From contig NZ_FCOE02000033.1 of the NCBI RefSeq assembly GCF_001544915.2, positions 1 to 64,000 of the forward strand: a stretch of 64,000 bases of DNA, given 5' to 3'. This DNA is from Caballeronia pedi. Its GTDB lineage: Bacteria > Pseudomonadota > Gammaproteobacteria > Burkholderiales > Burkholderiaceae. Positions 8,558 through 17,843 of this stretch are shown in pieces (the stretch's first letter is position 1; the number at the start of each line of letters is the position of its first letter). A model generated the notes under the pieces. It saw only the letters and a program-made list of their open reading frames with translations. It ran no database searches and was not told the DNA's origin. The position numbers were made by a program, and so were the translations under genes.

Positions 8558-9304
8558 GTGTTCAAATTGAGTCTTCGACAGCCCCGTTCCCGACCCGTGT
8601 CCACCGGAAAGACTTCGACTCCCCGCATCCTCGAACCCGAAAAGATGCCCGTCTTCTCGACGGGTGAGACACTCCCGCCGGTTCCGCCCGAGCGCCTCAC
8701 GCCGGAAGGCCTGCGCGCGCGTTTCGCATTGAATCTCGACTGGACGCAGGAAGAGCGCGAGCAGCGCATCAAGGCGATCGGCGGCGATCCACGCGTGGCC
8801 TCCGTGCTGGTGCCGCTCGTGGTGCGCGAAGGCGGCCTGACCGTGCTGCTGACGCAGCGCGCTGATCATCTGTCGGATCACGCCGGGCAGATCAGTTTCC
8901 CCGGCGGCCGACGCGAACCCGAAGACGCCGATGCCGCCGCTACCGCGCTGCGCGAGGCGCAAGAAGAAGTGGCGTTGGGCGCGGAACATTGCGAAGTCAT
9001 CGGCGCGCTGCCCGAATATCTGACGGGCACGGGATTCAAGGTGACGCCGGTCGTCGCGCTGGTGCATCCGCCGTTCACGCTGAAAGCCGATACCTGCGAA
9101 GTCGCCGATATCTTCGAAGTGCCGCTCGCATGGCTCATGAATCCGGCGAATCACGAAGTGCGCGTGTTTCGCTGGGAAGGGGGCGAGCGTCGTTTTTTTG
9201 CCATGCCCTATATTCCGGGCGAGAGAAAGGCTCCTTATTTCATCTGGGGCGCAACGGCCGGCATGTTGCGCAATTTCTATCGCTTCCTCGCGGCTCGCGC
9301 GTGA
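8558..9304 (+). CDS. Nudix hydrolase, CoA pyrophosphatase type
   Basis: The 248-residue frame has a Nudix box (GGRREPED ... ALREAQEEVALG) preceded by the DHAGQISFPGG element typical of CoA pyrophosphatases (NudL/YeaB). It would hydrolyse CoA or its derivatives to 3',5'-ADP and phosphopantetheine, with Mg or Mn. The GTG at 8558 lies right after the rplS terminator; the ATG at 8645 would remove 29 poorly conserved residues and is a realistic alternative. A membrane protein gene follows. Confidence 0.88.
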   Translation: MFKLSLRQPRSRPVSTGKTSTPRILEPEKMPVFSTGETLPPVPPERLTPEGLRARFALNLDWTQEEREQRIKAIGGDPRVASVLVPLVVREGGLTVLLTQRADHLSDHAGQISFPGGRREPEDADAAATALREAQEEVALGAEHCEVIGALPEYLTGTGFKVTPVVALVHPPFTLKADTCEVADIFEVPLAWLMNPANHEVRVFRWEGGERRFFAMPYIPGERKAPYFIWGATAGMLRNFYRFLAARA

Positions 9305-9424
9305 TGGCGCAAAAAGCCCGCGCGCCCGCCACGCCTCGCGCAAATACTCGGCGCGCTAAAGGCATCAGGCGCTGTGCTATCGTTACGCGAAACTCGAACT
9401 AATCCGACCGTTTCGGCGCTTCGC

Positions 9425-10363
9425 ATGACTTTTTTCTCCGTATTGCTGGCTCTCATCATCGAGCAGATGCGCGCGTTATCGCCGCAGAATCCGATTTCGG
9501 CGTTGCTTCACTATCATGCGGAATCCACGGCGCATGGTTTCGATGCCGGCAAGGAGAAACACGGCATCGTCGCGTGGCTGGTCGTCGTGCTGCCCTGGAC
9601 GCTCGCCGTCGGACTCATCTATTACGTGCTGTACCGGATCAACTTCGTTCTGGCGTTTCTCTGGAACGTGGTGATCGTGTATTTCACGCTCGGCTTCCGG
9701 CAGTTCAGCCACTATTTCACCGACATCCACCTCGCGCTCAACAACGACGACGTGCCCCGCGCGCGCGAAGTGCTGCGTGAATGGACCGGCATGGACACGC
9801 TCGACATGCCCGTGAGCGAAATCGTCCGGCATACGCTCGTGCATGCCGTGGTGGCGTCGCACCGGCATGTGTTCGGCGTGTTCTTCTGGTTCCTGATTCC
9901 GATCGGTCCGGCCGGCGCGGTGCTGTATCGCATCGCCGAGTATCTGGCGCGCGCGTGGTCGAAGCCGGATCCGGAACGCACCGCCGAGTTTTCGTCGTTC
10001 GCGCAGCGCGCGTTTTTCGTCATCGATTGGGTGCCCGCGCGACTGACCGCGCTCGGCTTTGCGATCGTCGGCAATTTCGAGGACGCGATCTACGCGTGGC
10101 GCAATCACGCACGCCAATGGCCGGATGCGAACGAAGGCGTGTTGCTCGCGGCGGGCAGCGGCGCGTTGGGCGCGCGTCTCGCGGGGCCGCTCGCCGAGCC
10201 GCTTTCGGTCGAGGCGCTTGCTGTAGGCGAAGCGAGTCCGTTGCCCGTCGGCGACGATTGCACGCCGCGTACGCTTCAATCGGCGGTTGGCCTCGTGTGG
10301 CGCGCGGTGATCCTGTGGATGCTGCTTCTGCTGATGCTGACCATCGCCGTGTGGCTGGCCTGA
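9425..10363 (+). CDS. CobD/CbiB-family membrane protein
   Basis: The 312-residue product starts MTFFSVLLALIIEQMR and has several hydrophobic segments (about residues 45-95, 150-175 and the last 25). Its layout matches CobD/CbiB-like proteins (YFTDIHLALNNDD, FVIDWVPARLTALGFAIVGNFEDA). True CbiB attaches aminopropanol to cobyric acid in cobalamin synthesis. No cobalamin genes are near, so this may be an AmpE-like or otherwise diverged paralogue. The frame is open upstream, but the ATG at 9425 matches the family start. Confidence 0.82.
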   Translation: MTFFSVLLALIIEQMRALSPQNPISALLHYHAESTAHGFDAGKEKHGIVAWLVVVLPWTLAVGLIYYVLYRINFVLAFLWNVVIVYFTLGFRQFSHYFTDIHLALNNDDVPRAREVLREWTGMDTLDMPVSEIVRHTLVHAVVASHRHVFGVFFWFLIPIGPAGAVLYRIAEYLARAWSKPDPERTAEFSSFAQRAFFVIDWVPARLTALGFAIVGNFEDAIYAWRNHARQWPDANEGVLLAAGSGALGARLAGPLAEPLSVEALAVGEASPLPVGDDCTPRTLQSAVGLVWRAVILWMLLLLMLTIAVWLA

Positions 10364-10367
10364 TCGG

Positions 10368-10691
10368 TCAGTCGTCGAGCGGATTGCGCTCAGTCTGACA
10401 CTTCCAGCAGACGGTGAACTGCGGCTCCAGCCATTCGCCGCACTGCCTGCATCGCCAGGGCCGGGCGTTCGCGTCCGGTCCCTTTCTCGCGCTCTCGATC
10501 ATTCGCATCGCCAGCGCTTCGTCGCGATCATCGACGATCCATATCTCCGGCGCGCACTGATCCGCCGGAATCTCTCCCATCGCGCCGGTCAGATATCGAT
10601 TGTGCAACTCGCACGGCACGCCCGCCGTCGCCAGCACGTTCACCCAATGCTGCGCGGTGATGAGGTTAGGCGCGCGCGTGAGTCGCTTCAT
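10368..10691 (-). CDS. DUF2007-type protein with C-terminal zinc ribbon
   Basis: The 107-residue protein begins MKRLTRAPNLITAQHWVNVL, which looks like the small DUF2007 signal-transduction-type domain, and ends with a CxxC...CxxC ribbon (CRQCGEWLEPQFTVCWKCQ). Its ATG overlaps the rsgA stop as ATGA, so the two are translationally coupled. A nucleic-acid or ribosome role is possible from this coupling and the zinc ribbon, but that is inference. Confidence 0.8.
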   Translation of the reverse strand: MKRLTRAPNLITAQHWVNVLATAGVPCELHNRYLTGAMGEIPADQCAPEIWIVDDRDEALAMRMIESARKGPDANARPWRCRQCGEWLEPQFTVCWKCQTERNPLDD

Positions 10692-11596
10692 CGAACGATC
10701 TGGCTTGCTTCGTGGACAAGCTGCGCGTAGAGCGAGTGTCGCTCGGGACGGATCTTGCCGGCTTCGACAGCTTCGAGCACCGCGCACCCCGGTTCGTGCA
10801 GATGATGGCAGTTATAAAAGCGGCAGTGGCCGAGATACGGCCGGAAGTCAGCAAACGCACGCTCCAGCATGCCTTCCGACAGGTGATGCAGGCCGAACTC
10901 CTGAAAACCCGGCGAATCGATGAGCGCGCCGCCGCCTGGCATGTCGTAGAGCCGCGTGAACGTGGTCGTGTGACGGCCGCTATTGAGCGCCGATGAAATC
11001 TCGCGCGTGGCCGCGTCGGCATCGGGGACGAGCAGGTTCACGAGCGTCGACTTGCCCATGCCCGACTGGCCGAGCAGGATCGTCGAGCGGTCTTTCAGGC
11101 GGGCGTCGAGTTGCGGATGGACATCGCCGGGCGCCATCTTCGCGGACAGTTCGATGACCGTATAACCGAGCGCCCGATACGGCGCGAGACGCTCGCGCGC
11201 AAGCGGCAGCGCGCCTTCGACATCGATCTTGTTCAGCACGATCAGCGACTCCAGCCCATGCGCTTCCGCTGCGATCAGCGCGCGCCCGAGCAAGTCCTCA
11301 CTGAAGTGCGGCTCGGTCGCAAGCACGATCAGGAGTTGATCGAGATTCGCGGCAAAGAGCTTCGACTTGAACTGATCCGAGCGATACAGCAGATTGCGCC
11401 GTTCGCCGATCTCGACGATCACGCCCTGATCCGCCGACGACTGTTCGTAGATCACGCGATCGCCGACCGCCACTTCGCTTTTCTTGCCGCGCGGGAAGCA
11501 CTGGAACATCGGTCCGCCGTCTGCCGGCGAGACCAGGTAGTGGCGTCCGTGCGCCGCGATCACCGTGCCTTCGAGGCGCATCGAGCCGCGCGTCAT
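10688..11596 (-). CDS. rsgA: Ribosome small-subunit GTPase RsgA
   Basis: The 302-residue protein has an N-terminal OB fold, a circularly permuted GTPase domain with NKID at 122-125 coming before GQSGMGKST at 176-184 and DSPG at 227-230, and a C-terminal zinc site (Cys258, Cys263, His265, Cys271). RsgA checks and matures the 30S subunit. Its ATG overlaps the stop of the M48 protease gene as ATGA; another ATG lies five codons in. It is the middle gene of a coupled three-gene reverse-strand operon. Confidence 0.95.
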   Translation of the reverse strand: MTRGSMRLEGTVIAAHGRHYLVSPADGGPMFQCFPRGKKSEVAVGDRVIYEQSSADQGVIVEIGERRNLLYRSDQFKSKLFAANLDQLLIVLATEPHFSEDLLGRALIAAEAHGLESLIVLNKIDVEGALPLARERLAPYRALGYTVIELSAKMAPGDVHPQLDARLKDRSTILLGQSGMGKSTLVNLLVPDADAATREISSALNSGRHTTTFTRLYDMPGGGALIDSPGFQEFGLHHLSEGMLERAFADFRPYLGHCRFYNCHHLHEPGCAVLEAVEAGKIRPERHSLYAQLVHEASQIVR

Positions 11597-12861
11597 GCGG
11601 CGTGCTGCATCAGGCGGTCGATGCGTTGCGAAGCGGGTGGATGCGAATAATAGAACGCGGTGTAGATGGGATCGGGCGTGAGCGTCGACGCGTTGTCCTC
11701 ATAGAGCTTCACGAGCGCGTTCACGAGATCCTTCGGATCGGTCTGGCTGGCGGCGAAGGCATCGGCTTCGAACTCGTTCTTGCGCGAAGTCAGGCTGCCG
11801 AGCGGCGTGATGAAGAACATGAACACGGGCAGCACGAGCATGAAGAGCACGAGCGCGAGCCCGTTATTGCTGCCGATAAGCGACGGCCGCACGCCCAGGC
11901 CCTCGTAGAACCACGTCGTCTGAATGAGCCAGCCGAGCAGCGCGAGCATCGCGAGGCTGATGCCGAACATGACGACCATCAGCTTCAGCACATGACGGCG
12001 CTTGAAGTGGCCGAGTTCGTGCGCGAGCACGGCCTCGATCTCGCTGCCGGAAAGACGCGCGAGCAAGGTATCGAAGAACACGATGCGCTTCGCCGCGCCG
12101 AAGCCCGTGAAATACGCGTTGCCGTGCGCGGAGCGGCGGCTGCCGTCCATCACGAACAGGCCCTTGGCCGCGAAACCCGTGCGCGACATCAGATTCGTGA
12201 TGCGCGCGACGAGCGCCTCGTCCTTCAGCGGCTCGAATTTGTTGAAGAGCGGGGCGATGAAGGTCGGATAGATGATCATCGCGAGGAGCTGGAACGCGAC
12301 CCACACCATCCACGTCCACAGCCACCAGAACGTGCCGGCGCGATCCATCAGCCAGAGCGTGAGCAGCAGAAGCGGCGCGCCGATCACGATGCCGAGCGCC
12401 GTGCCTTTCACGAGATCGGCGAAAAAGAGCTTCTTCGACATGCGGTTGAAGCCGAACTTTTCCTCGATCACGAAGTGACGGATGTAGTCGAACGGCAGGT
12501 CGATGACGCTCGTGATCGCGACCACCGACGCCACCAGCGCGATCTGTCCGAGATAGCCGCGGCCGAGCCAGTCGGAGATGGCGAGATCGAGCGCTTGCAC
12601 GCCGCCGAGCAGCGTCAGCGCGACGAGCACGACCGCGCTCGTGACGACTTCGATCATCGTGAGGCGCGTGCGCTCGACGGTATAGTCCGCGGCGCGCTGA
12701 TGCGCGGTGAGCGGAATCGTGCCGGAGAACTGCGCGGGCACGCCGTTGCGGTGCGCGGCGACGTAGCGAATCTGGCGCGACGCGAGCCAGAGCTTGGTCG
12801 CGACCATCGCGACCAGGGCTACGACGAACACCGTCGAGAAAGCAAGAGTGAGGTTGGTCAT
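11593..12861 (-). CDS. M48 family membrane metalloprotease (Ste24-like)
   Basis: The 422-residue protein has an N-terminal CAAX-protease-type region with several membrane segments, the zinc motif HELGH at 281-285, and RKNEFEADAFA near 360 supplying the third zinc ligand. This layout matches Ste24/HtpX-like membrane proteases. In bacteria it is probably involved in membrane protein quality control; a prenyl substrate is not expected. It starts the operon that continues into rsgA. The start sits 90 bases from the divergent orn. Confidence 0.92.
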   Translation of the reverse strand: MTNLTLAFSTVFVVALVAMVATKLWLASRQIRYVAAHRNGVPAQFSGTIPLTAHQRAADYTVERTRLTMIEVVTSAVVLVALTLLGGVQALDLAISDWLGRGYLGQIALVASVVAITSVIDLPFDYIRHFVIEEKFGFNRMSKKLFFADLVKGTALGIVIGAPLLLLTLWLMDRAGTFWWLWTWMVWVAFQLLAMIIYPTFIAPLFNKFEPLKDEALVARITNLMSRTGFAAKGLFVMDGSRRSAHGNAYFTGFGAAKRIVFFDTLLARLSGSEIEAVLAHELGHFKRRHVLKLMVVMFGISLAMLALLGWLIQTTWFYEGLGVRPSLIGSNNGLALVLFMLVLPVFMFFITPLGSLTSRKNEFEADAFAASQTDPKDLVNALVKLYEDNASTLTPDPIYTAFYYSHPPASQRIDRLMQHAA

Positions 12862-12951
12862 CCGGAATTCCGATTGAACTATGCGAGAATTATAGGTTCT
12901 AGGCCGTGCCGGCGCGCATTGGCTTTCCCATCTCTCAGGCCCGCTTTTTTC

Positions 12952-13560
12952 ATGACTGACATCTCCACTCCTGCAGAATCAGACGAAAATCCGCTCGTGC
13001 GCAGCGACATGAACCTCGTGTGGCTCGACATGGAGATGACCGGTCTCGATCCGGACAACGACCGCATCATCGAGATCGCGGTGGTCGTGACGAATTCGAC
13101 GCTCGACAAGCTGGTGGAAGGGCCGGTGCTCGCGATTCATCAGACGGACGAGGCGCTCGGCCGCATGGACGAATGGAACCGCAACACGCATGGCCGCTCG
13201 GGACTGACGGAGCGCGTGAAGGTGTCGACCGTCGATGAAGCCGAGGCCACGCGCCAGATCCGCGATTTTCTCGGCCAGTACGTGCCGCCCGGCAAGTCGC
13301 CGATGTGCGGCAATTCGATCTGCCAGGACCGCCGTTTCATGGCGCGCTGGATGCCGGAACTGGAGACGTTCTTCCACTACCGCAATCTCGATGTCAGCAC
13401 CTTGAAGGAACTGTGCCGCCGCTGGCAGCCGGCGATCTACAAGGGCTTCCAGAAGCGCGCGATGCACACCGCGCTCGCGGATATCCACGAGTCCATCGAC
13501 GAACTCAAGTACTACCGCGAGCACTTCCTGATTCCGTCGGCGCCTGCCGCCGCGTCTTAA
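12952..13560 (+). CDS. orn: Oligoribonuclease
   Basis: The 202-residue DEDDh exonuclease has Asp26 and Glu28 in WLDMEMTGLD, NSICQDRRFMARWMP in the middle, and the C-terminal HTALADIHES. It degrades 2-5 nucleotide RNAs, including pGpG from cyclic di-GMP turnover. The frame is open far upstream, but the ATG at 12952 gives the family length plus a short tail. An inner ATG at 13009 would remove 19 variable residues. Its TAA overlaps the TAA of the convergent mog gene. Confidence 0.95.
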   Translation: MTDISTPAESDENPLVRSDMNLVWLDMEMTGLDPDNDRIIEIAVVVTNSTLDKLVEGPVLAIHQTDEALGRMDEWNRNTHGRSGLTERVKVSTVDEAEATRQIRDFLGQYVPPGKSPMCGNSICQDRRFMARWMPELETFFHYRNLDVSTLKELCRRWQPAIYKGFQKRAMHTALADIHESIDELKYYREHFLIPSAPAAAS

Positions 13561-14192
13561 GCCTTCGGCGGGCGGAGCGCGTTTTTCGGGCGGAACGCGG
13601 CGACCACATCGGTCCGCGTTTCGATATACGGTCCGCCGATCAGATCGATGCAATACGGCACGGCCGCGAAAATGCCCGGCACTTTCGTCTTGCCGTCCGC
13701 GTCCTTCAAGCCTTCCAGCGTTTCGCGAATCGACTTCGGCTGCCCCGGCAAGTTGATGATGAGCGCGGCGTGATCGTCCGCCTCGCGGATCACCGCGACC
13801 TGCCGCGACAGAATCGCCGTCGGCACGAAATTCAGGCTGATCTGGCGCATCTGCTCGCCGAAGCCGGGCATCGGCTTCGTCGCGATGGCGAGCGTCGCTT
13901 CGGGCGTGACGTCGCGGCGCGCGGGGCCGGTGCCGCCCGTCGTCAGCACGAGATCGCAGCCGTGCACATCGACGAGTTCGACGAGCGTCGCGGAAATGGT
14001 CGCGGCGTCGTCCTGGATCAGGCGCGTTTCGGCGCGAAAGGGTGTGGTGAGCGCGTCGCCGAGCCATGCCTGCAGCGACGGCAAGCCCTTGTCCTCGTAG
14101 ACGCCCTGCGACGCGCGATCGCTGACCGACACGAGCCCGACGATCAGCTCATCCGGATGATTACGTTTCGGCTTCGTCACGGTCGTCCTCAT
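13557..14192 (-). CDS. mog: Molybdopterin adenylyltransferase
   Basis: The 211-residue protein matches MogA: VSVSDRASQGVYEDKGLP, the TTGGTGPARRDVTPEAT motif and the NLPGQPKSI element. It adenylylates molybdopterin before MoeA inserts molybdate. The ATG at 14192 starts inside the last ten codons of darP in another frame, and the stop overlaps that of orn. The other cofactor genes (moaA, mobA, moeA) are about 36 kb away. Confidence 0.93.
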   Translation of the reverse strand: MRTTVTKPKRNHPDELIVGLVSVSDRASQGVYEDKGLPSLQAWLGDALTTPFRAETRLIQDDAATISATLVELVDVHGCDLVLTTGGTGPARRDVTPEATLAIATKPMPGFGEQMRQISLNFVPTAILSRQVAVIREADDHAALIINLPGQPKSIRETLEGLKDADGKTKVPGIFAAVPYCIDLIGGPYIETRTDVVAAFRPKNALRPPKA

Positions 14193-14772
14193 CGCCTTCG
14201 ATGTCTTCGTCGTCGGCCGCGCCCGACGCGTTCTTGATCCACTGGAACAGCTCGCGGTAATAGCGCGGCGGCTTCTGCTGCTCACGCTCGCGGCGCGTGT
14301 TGCGGATCAGCGTGCGGCCTTCCTGCGGATCGACGCTGGGATGATCGCGGATGAATTCGGTGAGCGCGGCGTCGTCGGCGAGCAGCTTGTCGCGCGTGCG
14401 CTCGATCCAGTGCAGGCGCGCGGTTTCGGCCTTGTTCACGCCGCGATGCGTGTCGAGCGCGGTGCGCAGCGCGGCGACTTCGTCTTCGGTCAGCGAGCGC
14501 ATGACCTTGCCGACGTACTGCACCTGGCGGCGCTTGCCTTCGTGATCGGTGATGCGGCGCGCCTCGCGCACGGCGTCGTCGAGATGCTCGGGCATCGGCA
14601 TGCGCTTGAGCGCGTCCTTGGGCAGCGCGATCAGCGCTTCGCCCAACTCCTGCAGCGCGTGCATGTCGCGCTTGAGCTGGGATTTGCTCGGCCGGTCGTA
14701 GCCGTTTTCGTCCGGCTCGCGCTCGTCGTCGCGTCCGGAATCGATCGGTTGAATGCGGGTTTTACGGTTCAT
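14161..14772 (-). CDS. darP: Ribosome-associated protein DarP (YjgA family)
   Basis: The 203-residue protein has the DUF615 pattern (DRPSKSQLKRDMHALQELGE, RRQVQYVGKVMRSL, RYYRELFQWI). YjgA/DarP binds late 50S precursors and helps peptidyl-transferase centre maturation. The ATG at 14772 was chosen over an upstream open frame because the family begins a few residues before this basic block. The acidic tail overlaps the start of mog. pmbA is divergent, the common arrangement. Confidence 0.93.
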   Translation of the reverse strand: MNRKTRIQPIDSGRDDEREPDENGYDRPSKSQLKRDMHALQELGEALIALPKDALKRMPMPEHLDDAVREARRITDHEGKRRQVQYVGKVMRSLTEDEVAALRTALDTHRGVNKAETARLHWIERTRDKLLADDAALTEFIRDHPSVDPQEGRTLIRNTRREREQQKPPRYYRELFQWIKNASGAADDEDIEGDEDDRDEAET

Positions 14773-14988
14773 CCCGACATTGTAGCTTGCGGCCGCAGCG
14801 CGCCTGAAGCCTCGCGCGCAGGTCTCTCGACAAAGCTTGGCGGGTGAATGCGCGCCGTCCTTGATATGATCGCGTGATAGGCCGATTCCGCCGCTCGATG
14901 CCCGCTCGCGGGCGCGTCCAGCCGGGAATTCCGAAGCAACCACGACATGCGCGGGCGCACGCCGCCCGACTTCCAAAGGCAACCAAAA

Positions 14989-16359
14989 ATGGCAGCAGAC
15001 ATGGACGTCAAGCAACGCTACTTCCCGCATACGCAGGACGAACTGAAGGAGATCGCCTCCGACATCCTGCGCCATGCAAGGGAACTCGGCGCGAGCGATG
15101 CCGCGACCGAGATTTCCGAAGGCGACGGCCTGTCGGTGAGCGTGCGGCGCGGCGAAGTCGAGACGATCGAGCACAACCGCGACAAGATGGTCGGCGTGAC
15201 GGTTTTCATCGGCAAGAAGCGCGGCAACGCGAGCACCGCCGACTTCACGCGCGACGCGCTGCGTGACACGGTCGCCGCCGCGTACAACATCGCGCGCTTC
15301 ACGGCCGAAGACAGCGCGGCGGGCCTCGCCGAAGAGGAACTGCTGGAGAAGACGCCGCAGGATCTCGACCTCTATCACCCGTGGGACATCGACGCCGAAG
15401 AGGCCGCCGAGATCGCGCGTCGCTCCGAGGCCGCGGCCTTCGCCGTCGACAAGCGCGTGACCAACTCGGAAGGCGCGAGCGTCTCGGCGCAGCATTCGCA
15501 ATTCGTGCTGGCGACCTCGCGCGGCTTCATGGCGGGCTATCCGTACTCGCGGCATTACATCGCGTGCGCGCCGATCGCAGCCGCGGGCCGCGACATGCAG
15601 CGCGACGACTGGTACACGTCAAAGCGCGACGCGGCCGGTCTCGCCGCGCCGGAAGCGGTCGGCCGCTACGCCGCCGAGCGCGCGCTCGCGCGGCTCGGTG
15701 CGAAAAGCCTCGACACGCGCAAATGCCGCGTCCTGTTCGAAGCGCCGCTCGCGGCCGGCATTCTCGGCGCGTTCGTGCAGGCGGTAAGCGGCGGCGCGCT
15801 GTATCGCAAGACCACGTTTCTCGTCGACACGCTCGGCAAGCCGGTGTTCGCGCCGCATATCGATATCGTCGAAGATCCGCACGTGAAGGGCGGCATGGGC
15901 AGCGCGCCGTTCGACGAGGAAGGCGTGCGTACGCAGCGGCGAAGCGTGGTCGAGGATGGCGTCGTGCAGGGCTATTTCCTGTCGACGTACTCGGCGCGCA
16001 AGCTCGGCATGCGCACCACCGGCAACGCGGGCGGCTCGCACAATCTCACGATGAAGAGCAAGCACACGAAGCCCGAAGACGACTTCGAAGCGATGCTGAA
16101 AAAGCTCGATACGGGCCTGCTGCTCACCGAGCTGATGGGGCAGGGCGTGAACTACGTGACGGGCGATTATTCACGCGGGGCGTCGGGCTTCTGGGTCGAG
16201 AACGGCAAGATCGTGCACGCCGTGGAGGAAATCACGGTGGCGAGCACGTTGCAGGAGATGTTCCGCCATATCGAAGCGATCGGCGCGGATACCGTCGTGC
16301 GCGGCACGAAGGAAATCGGTTCGGTGCTGATCGAGCGGATGACGATCGCGGGTCAGTGA
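14989..16359 (+). CDS. pmbA: Metalloprotease PmbA (TldE)
   Basis: The 456-residue product covers the TldD/PmbA family length and ends with the typical FWVENGKIVHAVEEITVAS and GTKEIGSVLIERMTI segments. PmbA works with TldD to proteolyse modified peptides and antitoxins; the metal-binding HExxxH lies in TldD, not here. The ATG at 14989 follows AAAGG; an inner ATG at 15001 is possible. It is divergent from darP. Confidence 0.95.
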   Translation: MAADMDVKQRYFPHTQDELKEIASDILRHARELGASDAATEISEGDGLSVSVRRGEVETIEHNRDKMVGVTVFIGKKRGNASTADFTRDALRDTVAAAYNIARFTAEDSAAGLAEEELLEKTPQDLDLYHPWDIDAEEAAEIARRSEAAAFAVDKRVTNSEGASVSAQHSQFVLATSRGFMAGYPYSRHYIACAPIAAAGRDMQRDDWYTSKRDAAGLAAPEAVGRYAAERALARLGAKSLDTRKCRVLFEAPLAAGILGAFVQAVSGGALYRKTTFLVDTLGKPVFAPHIDIVEDPHVKGGMGSAPFDEEGVRTQRRSVVEDGVVQGYFLSTYSARKLGMRTTGNAGGSHNLTMKSKHTKPEDDFEAMLKKLDTGLLLTELMGQGVNYVTGDYSRGASGFWVENGKIVHAVEEITVASTLQEMFRHIEAIGADTVVRGTKEIGSVLIERMTIAGQ

Positions 16360-16379
16360 TTCGCGTCGCCTGAAGGACG

Positions 16380-16409
16380 AAGGCTCCGGAGCGCATCCGG
16401 AGCCTTTTT
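16380..16409 (+). terminator. Terminator after pmbA
   Basis: GGCTCCGGA (16382-16390) pairs with TCCGGAGCC (16396-16404), followed by five T. It abuts the 3' end of the convergent folA. Confidence 0.85.
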
Positions 16410-16906
16410 CATTCCGAAGCCGCAATGCGCTCGTAGGTCACGAACGCAAACGCGAAATCATTCGGCGCCGCCGCGCGGTGCGCCTCGCGCGACACTTCGC
16501 GCCATAGCTCGGGATCGGGCGCGGGAAAGCGCGTGTCGCCGTCGAAATCGGCGTCGATCTCGGTGATGATCATGCGGTCGGCGCGCGCGATGGCATCGCG
16601 ATACAACTGCGCGCCGCCGATCAGAAACGCCTCTTTCGCCGGTTCCAGCGCGAGCGCCGCTTCCAGGCTCGTCACAACGTCGCAGCCTTGATAGCGCCGC
16701 GCGCCGTCGCGCGACACGACGATGTTGCGCCGCCCCGGCAACGGCCGGCCGATCGATTCATGTGTCTTGCGCCCCATGATGATGGGCGCGCCCATCGTCG
16801 TGCGCTTGAAGAAGGCGAGGTCTTCGGGCAGCCGCCAGGGCAGTTGGTTGTCGCGTCCGATCACGCCATTGCGTGCGCGGGCGACGATCAGGGTGAGCGT
16901 CGTCAT
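16409..16906 (-). CDS. folA: Dihydrofolate reductase
   Basis: The 165-residue enzyme has the DHFR signatures: VIGRDNQLPWRLPEDLAFFK with the catalytic acidic residue in the LPEDL region, IIMGRKTHESIGRPLPGR and FLIGGAQLY. It reduces dihydrofolate with NADPH. thyA, which makes dihydrofolate, lies about 2.5 kb away. A sigma-54 activator gene and an AT-rich gap separate them, so they are not one operon here. Confidence 0.96.
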   Translation of the reverse strand: MTTLTLIVARARNGVIGRDNQLPWRLPEDLAFFKRTTMGAPIIMGRKTHESIGRPLPGRRNIVVSRDGARRYQGCDVVTSLEAALALEPAKEAFLIGGAQLYRDAIARADRMIITEIDADFDGDTRFPAPDPELWREVSREAHRAAAPNDFAFAFVTYERIAASE

Positions 16907-16985
16907 GTAAGCGGATTCGAAGCAAACTGGCGTGCGCAGGCCGCGCCGCCGGGGCTTCGATTCTAACCGACACGTTCGCGCGGGT

Positions 16986-17183
16986 TCAGCCCTCGGGCGA
17001 ATCGTCCGCGAGAAGAGGCGTGGTGTTTGGCGGAGCCGGGGCGATCTCGTCCCACAGTCTCACGCTGATACCGGAGCCGGCCGGACGCGTGGCGGCCGGA
17101 TGCATCCACTCTTGTTCGTCGGCGTCGTCGCCGGTTGATTGCGCGTCGGACGGGTCCGTGCGCCTGAAATAACTATCGCGAGC
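16986..17183 (-). CDS. Small hypothetical protein
   Basis: From the ATG at 17183 the frame encodes 65 residues (MARDSYFRRTDPSDAQSTGD...), acidic and Pro/Ala-rich, without a membrane segment or known domain. The frame is open to 17387, but that part is AT-rich and looks non-coding. No strong ribosome site is visible. Third-position GC bias resembles that of coding sequence; function unknown. Confidence 0.45.
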   Translation of the reverse strand, partial: ARDSYFRRTDPSDAQSTGDDADEQEWMHPAATRPAGSGISVRLWDEIAPAPPNTTPLLADDSPEG

Positions 17184-17843
17184 CATCTTGACGACATAAT
17201 CCAAGGTAACTATTCCCGGATATGAAGAAACCGGAAATAAAGTAATCGTCTGGTCGGTATGAACGATTATGTGAAGAAAGAATGTCAGGTGAAAAATGAA
17301 CGTGCGTTCTTTTAATGGAATTTCTTGCCGTGCGCACGCTGCAGATTTAGCGAAATGTGTGCCATCGGCCGGTAAGCGTTGCTGCACAACGATTCATGAA
17401 TATCGATCCGGGGCGTCACGCGAAGATTGGGCCCAAAACGTTTCACCGCTGAAACATGAAGGCAGAAAAACATGAAGTTCCCGCGAAATCGGTATAAGAT
17501 TTTGTCTTATTAAATTGTGCGGAAAGTTTTTAATAATCGTGTGAGAAATTCTTGCCAGGCCCGTCCCATCAAGGTTTTGTGGCTAATCCGGCGGCTCTCG
17601 CGATATTTGTTTCCGGGGTTTCTGGGTTATAGTAGTCTCTCAAAAAACGGCACAGAATCAGACATAAAGGGTTTCGTGGAGGGTGCGAGGTGTCTCGCGC
17701 CCTGTTCCGGGGGCGACGTATCAAATGGCAAGTCCCTCTCCTTGCGTTTTCCGAAAAACGTGCGAGGGCAACGAAGTCTGCGATGTAGCGCGTGCCTGAA
17801 CTACGTGACCTTTTCAACGAATGTTGAACAAAGGATCTGAATA
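17184..17843. other. AT-rich intergenic region with inverted repeats
   Basis: This 660-base gap is clearly more AT-rich than its surroundings. It holds GTTTCA-CCGC-TGAAAC at 17440-17455 and ATAAGA-N5-TCTTAT at 17494-17510, both perfect in their arms, and a possible promoter near 17605-17635 (TTTGTT, 16 bases, TATAGT). It is probably the control region and leader of the sigma-54 activator gene. No convincing gene lies in it. Confidence 0.5.

Noticed and set aside
11602..12951. Long forward frame leading into orn
   Set aside because: It is the antisense of the M48 protease gene. The family start of orn is at 12952.
17730..17752. TGGCA...TTGC as a sigma-54 promoter
   Set aside because: The GG and GC elements are about five bases too far apart.
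17517..17840. 107-codon forward frame in the AT-rich gap
   Set aside because: No ribosome site, no conserved-looking segments, and poor codon bias; it is better read as leader sequence.
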